In this document: positions 24,631 through 35,141 of the stretch, piece after piece
Layout: the number at the start of each line of letters is the position of its first letter
Position numbering within the stretch: the first letter of the stretch is position 1
Assembly: GCF_030704535.1 (NCBI RefSeq)
Contig: NC_081806.1
Span: forward strand, 2,925,001 to 2,989,000
Direction of reading: 5' to 3'
Source: Vitis vinifera
Lineage: Eukaryota; Streptophyta; Magnoliopsida; Vitales; Vitaceae
Length of the DNA: 64,000 bases
Translations under genes and position numbers: made by a program
The notes under the pieces: generated by a model
What the model saw: only the letters and a program-made list of their open reading frames with translations
Databases searched by the model: none
Told to the model about the DNA's origin: nothing

Positions 24631-27600
24631 ATGGATGGAAGAGAAGCCATGGCCTTATCTGGGTCACCACCATATTATATACATAGAGGGGTTGTTGGGT
24701 CTGCTTCATTGTCTGGGTCTGGTATACACTCCGGGGGGTTACATGCACCGCCTGGGTTCAGGCCCTTATCAAACCCTGGGATTCCAGTTCAATCGAATGT
24801 TAGAAACAATTCCGTTGGACAGACATTTTCAGTAGATCATTCACAGACCAATTTTCCTCATGGGTTTAACATGGCTGTGCCCTCTGGAGTACCACCGGCT
24901 GAGCCCGTAAAGAGGAAAAGAGGGAGACCCCGGAAATATGGTCCCGATGGGAATGTGTCTTTGGGACTGTCTCCCATGTCTGCTCGTCCTTCACTTGGAT
25001 CTGGGTCGGTTACCCCGACGCAGAAACGGGGTAGGGGTCGGCCACCTGGTACTGGAAGGAAGCAACAATTGGCTACTCTTGGTAATTTTTCTTATTGAAT
25101 CTAACCTTGTTTTGTATGTCCCAGTATTAATTTAGTTAATTAATTATATGAATATCTGTTCTCTAGAATTATTTTCGTGGTTGTTCTATAGTCATAACGC
25201 ATCATGCATATTCTACATTGTCCATGGGGCAATGCAGGATTCTAACATCAGCTTGAACTGATTAATTATATTCCATTCAGTACTATGTGTACCATGATGT
25301 TACTTCTGGTTGCTAATTTTTCTTCATGTATTGATAATTTTTGTCAACCCATCATCCGCCTATTCAATGGATTTCATTCATATTCCAGGGACCAACTCTG
25401 GTCAGTTTTGTTATTCTTCTGAAATTCCATTGTTTAAGATTGTTAATCATGAGTGTTTACATTCTGCATAATCCGAATATTTTGTAAGCCTACTCAGTAG
25501 TTGTGGAAACACAAAGAAATAGTATGACTATTTTGTAAACTAATTAGTGGTTGTGAGATTCAGGTGATTATATGGAAGGCAATGGCAATGGCTTCTAGAG
25601 TGAAACATGATTCATGCTTGCTATAGCAAAAAGCAATAATATGAACATGTTCTAAACCTACTCAGAAGTTTTCAAACTTGGGTGATCAAATGGAAGTCAA
25701 TTGCAATGACTTCTTGAGTAGAACTTGTTTCATGCTTGCTATAAAGATTTCTGGTGGTCTCCATTTGATCTTTAGAGTGGTGATACCAGGAAAGGAAAGA
25801 GGGATGCCTTATATATGTGTGTGTGTGTGTATTTACATATTTATAATTTGTGTTTCTTGCTCAAGTAGCTGAAGTCTGTTAATGGATGTTGTTTATTATA
25901 AATTTACTTTGGATTTTAAATGTTACTGGTTTCTGCTAGGTGAATGGATGAACAGTTCTGCTGGACTGGCTTTTGCACCACATGTCATCAGCATGGCAGT
26001 TGGAGAGGTATGCCATATACCAACTGATTTGTGGTCAGTAAGTTTATTGTGTAGATTGAGTGTATATTGGAGTTATGGAGTTGATTTATGAAGACATAAA
26101 CAACTTGATGCCGGATGGATTTGTAAGCAGTATTAAAAAAAAAAAAGCTTTAATAGGAAGTTGGGCAAAAAAGAGAATGTTGCTACTGAGGATTAAAAAC
26201 TTCAGTTTTACTAGCCCTGAAATGGCTCTGCCTAGAACTTGATGTAAATTTGCTAGTTATATAGTTTGATGAACTTTCATGTTTTGATAAAGTTTTCTAA
26301 ATAAATCCTATAGAGAAAAATGTTGTATGTCATGCTCAAAGGCATGATTCCCTTTTGATATGATTGTGTTTGCATTCTTTTTCAGGACATTGCAACAAGA
26401 ATATTATCATTTTCACAACAAAGGCCAAGGGCTCTGTGCATTTTGTCAGCCAGTGGTACGGTCTCTGCAGTAACTTTACGTCAGCCTACATCTTCCAGTG
26501 GCACTGTTACATATGAGGTTGAAACTCCTAATCTCTCTCTCTCTGTTTGTTTCTTTCCTGCCTCTCCCCCCTCCTTCCCAACAATCTCTTGGTATTTTCA
26601 GAATAAGTTATAACGTCTTGCCTTCTCTGTGAAACTCTATCTGAATCCTTAAGAATTTTTGTCCTGAAATTTGTACATGAAGGCTGCTGTTGTTTCCGTT
26701 TGCATTAACTGGTAATATTTAATGGTACTTTGGGGTGCTTTTTTGCTGTTTCTCTTTTTAATACATGTTTTGTTTTTACTTATCAAAAAAAAAAAAACTA
26801 GTAATATTTAATGAACTGATACTGTTTAACAACTAATTGAGCTAGACTTAGCATGCGCTCCCTTTCATATGTACTCTTTCAAGAGTTTCTCTGCTTGTTT
26901 ATCAAAAAAAAAAAAACAACTAAATGAGCTTAATGCAATTGTTGTCCATGCATTCTGGTAGATCATGGTTAGTGATGCCATGTTTATGTCATTCCACAAT
27001 CCAGGAATGTTATAGGCTAACACTACTGGCCAGGTACCACCGCATTTTTCAATGTCTATGTGTAAATTGTGAATATGTAAGATTATAAGGAAACTGACTA
27101 ATATGGTACCGGGCTAAGTATGCATGGAGTTATGACAAAACTGATTAAAATGCAACTAAACTTCAGGTGTACAAATGTGATTATTGTAAGACATAAATGA
27201 AATAAATGAAACAAAACCCCATAGAATAGCTTGTTCCAGTTGAATGATTTAAAAGGGGGAGTGTCTGAGGGGTTTTAATTGAGACCAGGCTTAGATAACT
27301 TTTGATTCATTTCAATTCATTGACTCTTTAAGGTTAGATTTAGGCTAGGGTCTGCAGATTATGTTAGTATTTAGGAATTGGAGTTGACCTTTTGGGTTTG
27401 TAATTTTCTGAGGAGAAATGGATTTTTGGTTCAAGGTTGTGCTTGAGTTTAGGATTTGAGTGGAGGGTGAATGATTATTGTGCTTAGCTGGGCCTCTTGA
27501 GTTTGAATCTCCTTTTAGTCCAGGAGCAAAGTTAGTGGATAAGCAATAGGTCCACCTATGGTTATATACCATGGGTGCTGTGAGGATTAATTAATGAATA

Positions 27601-30600
27601 AGACTACTTTGATTATGTGATTAAATAGAAATAGGGGCTCTGGGGAATTGTGGGTGGCAAAGAATAATGGGTTAGGCTTTTAATGAGAATGGTTGCATTC
27701 TATGGCTAGTTTGCATAAATGGAGAGGTGACGGCGCTTGAGACAATCAAAGATGGCTAAGAAGAGATGATGGCTCCAGGGATAATAAATATGGTTCAGGT
27801 CAATTGGTTTCTGGTTTTGATGATACTGGTGGTTGTTGTTACACAATGATGAAGGTGAAAGCAGAATGGTCGATTTTGGTGAGTGAAAGTTTGGCCAAGT
27901 GTTTACCTTGCGGTCTCTTTAGGTAGAAACAAGGATTCTTAAGGTGGCTTTCAGATGATTTAAGGGATGGATTGCTGTAAGTAAGGTTGCAAGTTGGGAC
28001 CGATCAACTTGAGAACAAATCCAACCTGACCAGCTTTAAGTTATTTGGTTTAGTTCTCTGCTGTAGGTCTAGTGAGTCCAATAACAGGTTAATAATAATG
28101 AGATATCAGGGTTGGGTGTTTCTGGTTACAGTGAGAAGAGAGAGTTGCCATCCCACATGGACAATGAAATTAAAGCATTCCTCTCCTTTTCTTTGTAAAG
28201 AAATTAAAAAAATAACTTTTTTTGACTGCTATGTCTTCATTTCATGGCACCAATGTAGTTATTTCCATGCTTAAGAAGGTTGGTATCACTTTGTGCATTT
28301 TGTCTTTTTACAGGCCATGCTTTATTGGTTTTTTAATCATTGCATTTATATTCTAAATTAGTTGTAATCTTGTGTTATCTGCTTTAATTATGCTGGTTAG
28401 TATGCAATTTTGCTTGCTATTATATTATGCTCCTTGGCTCTATCTTCCTTTCAGCTTGTTATTATTTTCTTTGATTTTCATATATGGCTAGTTTTGATTA
28501 GCTCATGCATGCTAGTCTAATTATAGGATTATGTTTGCTGTTGTTTCATGTATGCTGGATTTGTTTTAATAAATATGCTCATTTAGCTTGTCATGTTTCC
28601 TGCATGCTTAATTGATGTTTCTTGTTTTACTTGGTTAATTGTTTATCCCTCATGCATTTTAGGTATTCTTGCATTTTGTTATTTGAATCCATCTTTTTTG
28701 CACCTTGTATCCTTGGAGATACCCTCCTTCACTCCCTTGTGCCATAAGTAATTGGGGTAGTTTAATGTTATTAAACTATCAATTTGACCCAAAAGCTAGT
28801 CTGTTAGGTAATTAACCAACAATATGTATCAAGCCAACTTTGGCTAAAGCATTGCTATCCTGCCTGAAAGGCATCTTGGTTTGGGCTTGCACATAGGCTC
28901 AATAAATGCAGAAAATAAATAAGTGGTGAGGTTTGAATTTATGAACCCTTGACATAAGGGCTCTAATACCATGTTAATTATCAATTAACCCAAAAGCTAG
29001 GTTTGGTATATATTGTTGGTTCATTACCTAATAACTTAAGTTTTTGGGTCAAATTAGTAGTTTAACAGATATGAAATGACATTTAGTGTTTATCTGTTAG
29101 TGGAGTAAAGTAGAGATTACCCTTAGTAGGTATGGGGTGATTCACAGCACATTGTGGGCGTCTAACAGCTGCTGTGAGTGGCATAACTGACTCACATGCT
29201 CATTCCTGGAGATTGTGAACAATTTACTGTCTGTTAAGCGTTTGGGAATTTTTTTGGTTCATGTTTCTTCCTAAAACAGGGGGCAGCACCTTTTCCAAGA
29301 GCTGTTCAGATCAGCTTAGGATGCGAGATGCAATCCTGATGTTTGATTTGGAAAAGCTTAGACATGCTTTGGATTCGTTTTGGTACTTCTAACCAGTAGG
29401 ATGCTTTTATCCTTGACTGAAGGATTAATACAATCTAAGCCTTATGTTATTTTTGTGGTTCATCATCCATCTAAAATTAGATTATTAAGAGCTCCCATTA
29501 AAGAAAATGTTATTGAGTGGTCTTCCTTTTATATACTTCCCCCTGTATATGCACTTTTCTTTATTAATACAATTCTGCTTATAAAATGAAACGTCTCATA
29601 TGATGACACTATAATTCAAAAGAGATCTCCAGACAACACAGGTTGAAAGACAGTCACCATGAAATGAGGAAATCACTTTTGCAACCATTATTCATCTCAA
29701 GTATTGGATTGTCCTTTTTGTATTTAATTGTTAAGCATTAGTGTATATCTCCTTTTTGAGCTTGAGTTGGTCTTGATAGAGGTTATTATTGTTGCCAATA
29801 CTGATATGGTGAATGATGTCTTCTAAATTTTATTTGATTCTTGATGGAATTTCTTTTCTATTATGGAAGAAACTTTTAGTCATTTATCTTGGTTTTGCCT
29901 TCCCATATTCTGTTGCTGAGAGAACCCCTTGGGCTTTCTGTCTAGGGCCGTTTCGAGATTTTATGTTTATCAGGTTCGTATTTGCCTGCTGAAACTGGTG
30001 GCCCCCGCAACCGAATTGGTGGTATAAGTGTTTCCCTTTGTAGTCCTGATGGTCATGTAATTGGGGGTGGAGTTGGAGGGATGCTTATAGCTGCAAGTCC
30101 AGTTCAGGTATTTTCTTAACACCTCCACCATGTGCTTTTTGAGGGTAATGTTATCAATTTTTTTGTCTATTTGATTTGCTATTCACCATTTCTCAAATCT
30201 CCAAACTAATGTTCTTGTTGGAGCTTGATTCCAATTTGGGACCATACCATTTTCTGCTAATATCTTATTGCAATCAACTAGACATTTTTGCATTGGACCC
30301 CGTCAATTTTAGTTGTGTCCAAAAGAAAAATTGGCCATGGTAAAGCAGTTAGGCCTTAAAAATTGCTTGTGTATGATTTTGTGGGCATGTGGTTGTGTTC
30401 GGAGAGGGGACTTTTTTGGCATTCTTGATCAATGTTGTGGGAGACTGGTGGTTGGTGCTTGGGTCATATGAATATCAGGGAAGCCCCGCTTTGAGAGACA
30501 GCACCAGTTTTTGATAATTATCACTTGTTGCAGGTGGTAGCGTGTAGCTTTGTTTATGGCGGTTCTAAGACAAAGAACAAAAATGGGGATGAGCCTAAAG

Positions 30601-30761
30601 GTGATCAAAACTCAGGGCTTCAGCCAAGCGAGTCGGCTGCTCCATCAAGTGTTCCTCTTGGTCAACATTTCGCACCTATTTCAGCAATGGGCATGTGGCC
30701 CAGTTCACGACAGGTAGACCTGAGGAACCCCCACACTGATATTGACTTGACACGTGGATGA
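24631..30761 (+). CDS. AT-hook motif nuclear-localized (AHL) protein with PPC domain
   Basis: Five exons (24631-25081, 25940-26007, 26386-26517, 29946-30107, 30534-30761) encode 346 residues. Two AT-hooks are present: KRKRGRPRKYGPDG near residue 94 and QKRGRGRPPGTGRKQ near 132. The PPC/DUF296 domain follows (GLAFAPHVISMAVGEDIATR, ILSASGTVSAVTLRQP, GRFEILCLSGSYLPAETGG, IGGGVGGMLIAASPVQVVAC). In characterised AHLs the PPC domain mediates trimerisation and partner binding, and the AT-hooks bind matrix-type AT-rich DNA in the nucleus. The two-hook, five-exon structure fits the intron-containing AHL clade. The start is the first in-frame ATG; an out-of-frame ATG lies 4 bp upstream at 24627. Intron 3 (3.4 kb) carries two short retroposons and a foldback element. 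The leader contains several teloboxes. Confidence 0.92.
26707..26813 (+). mobile_element. Short 5'-truncated LINE insertion (71 bp) with 18-bp target duplication
   Basis: AACTGGTAATATTTAATG at 26707-26724 is repeated with one change (AACTAGTAATATTTAATG) at 26796-26813. The 71 bp between them begins GTACTTTGGGGTGC and ends TTTTACTTATC plus an A-run, the pattern of an L1-like 3' UTR end. It lies in AHL intron 3. Confidence 0.7.
26828..26930 (+). mobile_element. Second short retroposon (71 bp) with 16-bp target duplication
   Basis: AACAACTAATTGAGCT at 26828-26843 is repeated with one change (AACAACTAAATGAGCT) at 26915-26930. The 71 bp between ends in CTTGTTTATC plus an A-run. The body (CCTTTCATATGTACTC) differs from the neighbouring insertion but resembles the reverse-strand retroposon in the GSTT intron at 53.1 kb. 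Confidence 0.65.
28757..29068. mobile_element. Foldback element with about 70-bp inverted arms and a tRNA-Met-primer-like motif
   Basis: The left arm (TTTGACCCAAAAGCTAG, then AACCAACAATATGTAT) matches the reverse complement of the right arm (ATATATTGTTGGTT, then TTTTTGGGTCAAATTA) with several mismatches. Between them, on the minus strand, is TGGTATTAGAGCCC (28958-28971), close to the primer-binding motif TGGTATCAGAGC of tRNA-iMet-primed LTR elements. It could be a MITE or the remnant of a small LTR/TRIM-type element. It lies in AHL intron 3. Confidence 0.5.
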
Positions 30762-31915
30762 CAATTTGATGGCATTTAGACACGGCACTTCTGTATATAC
30801 GTGTTGTATATCAATCATGCTGTAACTCTGAACCCGACTTGTTTGCCCACTGGTAGATAAAAGAGTTTGTGCCAACATATTTTGTAACAGAGGTTATCAT
30901 TTTTAGGTTCTGGGGCAACAATGGTAACTATATAGAAAATTTTCTGGTAGTTGGGAGGACAAGGTACCATAGTTAATTTTATGTTCAATTTGAACTTCTT
31001 TTCAAAATGAAATGATTGGGGGTGCTTGACTTTAGGTTTTGAGATTCTGTTGTAACCCATATTCTCATTTTTAGTCTCTGGAAATTCTCATTGCAGTTGA
31101 ATGTGATTTCCCTATATTTCCTCTTGAATAATCGCTTACAGCATTCCTTTGAAGCAAGCTTTTACTTCATTTATGCCACTTCTTCAAGTGTATCTTTGAA
31201 CTAAGCTGCTTGATGCTAGGTCTCAAGTGGTGGCGGTTTGATTGTTGCCATGATTATCAAACCTGAACAAAGCCTTAACAAATCAGGATTGGAATTCTAA
31301 AAATCATAAGGTTTTGTTCATCAGATTACCATCTGCTTGATTGACTTAGTCGTATCTTGTGAGTTCAGGCATCCCTAGATTCATTCTCTGCTTGGTGTGA
31401 TCCCGCTTTGCTTAAACTCAAAGCTTTAGCTCAGGTCCACCCACACTGAACCAGCTGAACCATTTGCATATTCCTCTTTGGCTGAACAGATAGGACTCTG
31501 GCTGTAATCAGCCTCTAAGCATTTGTCATCCCTACACTGCATCTGAATCATCATCTACTGCCAATATTGGCTTGGACCCTCTTGACATTAATGAATAAGA
31601 CCTGGTTTTGCTGGGTTGGGACACAAACTAAGGCTTCACCAAGTTCAGATGATTGTTGGAGAATCCATTGAAAACCCAAATACTGAACAGGATCATAAGT
31701 ATGAACATAATTCTGTTTCAGTTTCTTGAGAAAACCAAAAGGGAAAAAAAACGGATGATTTGATTACACCAGAGAAACAAAGGGAGTCATCTTTAAACAT
31801 AATATCATCCAAGTTCAACTTCGTCCAAGGGTCAGGTGCACACACAAACAGGGTAAGCAAACATGAGGAGCTTGATATCTGCTATGATACTAATAAGCTC
31901 TTCATTTCTCAGAAT
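30762..31915. other. Convergent intergenic region between AHL (+) and GPX (-)
   Basis: Both neighbouring genes end here, so it should contain two 3' UTRs. I see no coding region; the few short open frames have no family resemblance. No obvious repeat was found. Confidence 0.6.
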
Positions 31916-34343
31916 TTAAGACACCTCCAACAACTTCTTTACATCATTCTGCCATAGTTTCACAAATCCAAAAGACTGATATCAAGAAACAGAAAGGAAG
32001 CAAAAACCAAAATGAACTTTGAGAATCATGTGTGTGGGTTTTACCTCAACGGTGAGAGGGGAAGTTGTTGGGTAATAACGATCAACAATTTTCCCATTTT
32101 TGTCAACCAGGAATTTGCCAAAGTTCCACTGGATATCATCCCCAAAGATTCCCCATTTTCCTGACTTTAAGAACTTGTACAGTGGAGCAGCATTTTCGCC
32201 ATTTACGTCAATCTAATATAAGAACACCACATGGATTTGGTTAAAATATAATCCCAGACAGTTCACAATGAAACGGTAACATATGAGCTTTCAAACCGAC
32301 AATGAATTGTCGCCGTTGGCACCAGAGGGCAAAAGCTGTGGTTGTTCTCTTGGTTTACTACTACTAACTTGAAGGTCAAGCAAGTCAGATTCAAAATGGG
32401 AACAGAAATAGAATGGCTGTGACAATCACTGCTGCATATGTTCATTAAGTCTCACTTATATCCACAAAAAACAGTGCGCTTATTAACAAAAATCGGAAGC
32501 ATGACACATGACTGGTCTACACATATCTAGAGGCATTTATTCGAAGGCAATCATGTGAATAATCTTAAGAGTGCCAAGCGCTGTTTGAAATGGCAAGTTA
32601 GCTGCTCAAATTTTGTGAATTGTCTGCTTTTAAAAGGAAAAAAGGGAAAAATAAACAAAAACAGCAGAAACTTTTTTGTGCTTATAGTCTACAATAATTA
32701 ACATTGCATTATGACCAACTAATGTGACAGAATAAAATGCAACATAGTCCTATGCTTTCTATTACCTTGTCAAAGACCGGGAATTCTGATTTGAAGCGAG
32801 TGCACACAAACTCTAAGATCTGTTCATTACTTCCCGGTTCCTCCTCTCCAAATTGATTGCATGGAAATGCCAATATCTCTAGGCCTGCAATGAGAACAGA
32901 AAAGGAATCCTTAACTTGTTAAACCAAGAAGGTCTTATAGAACTAGATTGCTGGAGTAAACTTCTAGCTAATTTGACGCTTGTATAGCCAGTAGAACAGT
33001 TTTTATTCTGTGTACAAATAAGGTAGAAGACATGTTCCAGATGCTTCACAGACACTTATGGACATCATCTCAATAATTTTCTTTTTGCCCCCATTCACTA
33101 AGGAAGAAACTGTCTTGAATTTCATTCTATTTTTTTCCTCCTTGATCATATTCAGCAGCTTTAGTACAGCTTGTCTCTGGAAAGAAATCATCCTCCTTTG
33201 TTTAACTTTCTTATATGATTCAATGAAATTTTGTTTCTAATAAATAAAATAAAATAAAACAAAATTCTTTTCACCTCAATTATGAATTTTTTAAGTATGC
33301 TGATGATGATAGTTAAAATAATAAGCATGGAAAGGCAATGAGAAAGTTCAAATTGCAAACCTTGATCTTTGTACTTCTCGTATAACTGATTCAGCTCTGT
33401 GTAATTTGAGTTGGTTAATCCACTGCCACAATTGCCCAAACAATAAAAACAAAAACAAACCAGCATTTTGATGGTGTAAGTACCATCAAGAAGATTTCAA
33501 TGGTTAGGAAAATGAAAATGGATGACCCCTAAATTGTATATACGAACTGATTTTACCCGATTTGAGAACCACTACAGTTTGATATTCTGATACCCAATTA
33601 AGAGCTTGTTTGGTAGTTAATTCTAGGAAGCGCTTTTAATATTTCTAATACTTGAAATTTTTTATCATTCAAGTGTTAAAAATACTAGAAATGCTTTCTA
33701 AAATCACTCGCAAATGCACTTTAAAATAAATTTCAATTCGAAACAAAATCATAACAAAAGATGAACAATGATGAAGCAGAAAGAGATGGGGTATACCATT
33801 TGGAGGCAACATTGACAATCAGTAGGACTTTCCCCTTGTAAATGCTCAGATTCACACTCTTTCCCTCAGCATCCTGCAAGCAAAAGAAAACACAATAGAA
33901 AATAGATCGATACATGTGATTCCAAAGAGAAATATTCAGCTAGAATACTCTTGCAATGTTACATACACAGCATGAAACATGAACCTACAAGAATTTTCTT
34001 TAAAGGCGAGGGGAAAAAGATATATAAGACACTGTAGCAAAAAGAATTGAAGGACATTCCTCATAGCTAAGCTAAAGAAAGAAGTACCCAAGAAACCCTT
34101 CTTCAGTCAGTCACAGAAAGAGAAGAAACCCACTTCGCGGATGGGTGTGAAACCATCATCCATGTCAAAAGGCATTCAAGACCTTGACAGTGGACCTCAT
34201 ATCGAAGAACAAACAAAGGGAAAACAGGAAAATAACTCAAACCCACATCAAATGAAATAATCAATTTTAGATACAAGGAAGAAACAGACCTTAACGGTGA
34301 AGTCATAGATTGATTCTGGGCCCTGCTGTATTTGCTTCGACAT
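31916..34343 (-). CDS. Glutathione peroxidase, plant Cys type, predicted cytosolic
   Basis: Six exons on the minus strand (34290-34343, 33797-33873, 33361-33422, 32766-32884, 32045-32212, 31916-31948) encode 170 residues, the usual length for a leaderless plant GPX. The peroxidatic Cys (residue 44, VNVASKCGLTNSNY) is encoded across the exon 2/3 junction; it is Cys, not selenocysteine, as in all plant [17 protein letters not shown] carries the conserved Gln and a Cys, and [12 protein letters not shown] carries the conserved Trp. Plant GPXs reduce hydrogen peroxide and lipid hydroperoxides, generally using thioredoxin in preference to glutathione. The protein ends [10 protein letters not shown]. 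The start [18 protein letters not shown] leaves no room for a transit peptide. It is a tandem paralogue of the gene at 35142-37777, with identical intron positions. Intron 2 contains a hairpin MITE. Confidence 0.93.
33602..33716. mobile_element. Small hairpin MITE in GPX intron 2
   Basis: GAGCTTGTTTGGTAGTTAAT opens the element. The arms TTCTAGGAAGCGCTTTTAAT...ATACTTGAA and TTCAAGTGTTAAAAATAC...GCTTTCTAAAA are imperfect inverted repeats around a short loop near 33665. The transcript could fold into a long stem. Confidence 0.45.
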
Positions 34344-35141
34344 TGTGTGATGTTTTGACTCTGTGGGAGGTGAACACTTTTCAACCCCTCTGATGCTGTA
34401 CTCTGCTGCAGTAGCTGTGGTTTGTGGGAATTCAATTTGGATTTCAACTCTGCAGCTCTAGGGTGCGATCTTTAAGGACAAGAATCTTAGGGGGAGGGAG
34501 GGCTGCAGGTAATTAAGATACACACGCAATGATCACCCTTCTTGTTCATCTTATTATTCTATAGCCATTCAATATTAATTAAACTTATGTCAAATCAATT
34601 TTTTAAGCCCATTAATTAAATATAGCCCACAAAATAATATTTTTTTCTTTGTCTTTTTGTAACCCAAGGGAGGAGATTTAGAATATGGCCACTTGCATTT
34701 ACCAACTCTGGACGTGATGAGCTGTGATTAAATATGATAAAAAGATAATAATTCCATTTATTAGATACAAAACATCCCATCACCACTTGATGGGACTCCA
34801 AGTGGACCCAGAACAAAAGTTATAAACCATGTAATGGCTTACTGTAGGAGGCAGCATGATCATTTCACTTTTGAATTCGCCAAGATCAAGCCAAGAACCT
34901 GAGTTGATATGGCAACAATTACTAGATCTTCAAAACGTGAACAAATCCATGGTAATGAGATTGGGTATGTTATAGTTAATAATAACCATCTGATCTTTAT
35001 TCAAGCAAAACACTACTCTTATCAAACACAACTGTAGTACGTGAACATAAAACATCCTGAAAACACCCTCATCATGGTGCTTATTACAGAAACATCTTCA
35101 TCGGGTTCTTATTTATTTGTTAAAGAGAGCTGATGCAGCAC
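34344..35141. other. Spacer between tandem GPX genes: promoter of the downstream copy, 3' flank of the upstream copy
   Basis: Both genes point left, so the right part should hold the 3' UTR of the upstream GPX and the left part the promoter and leader of the downstream one. I found no coding region and no clear TATA box near 34343. Confidence 0.5.
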
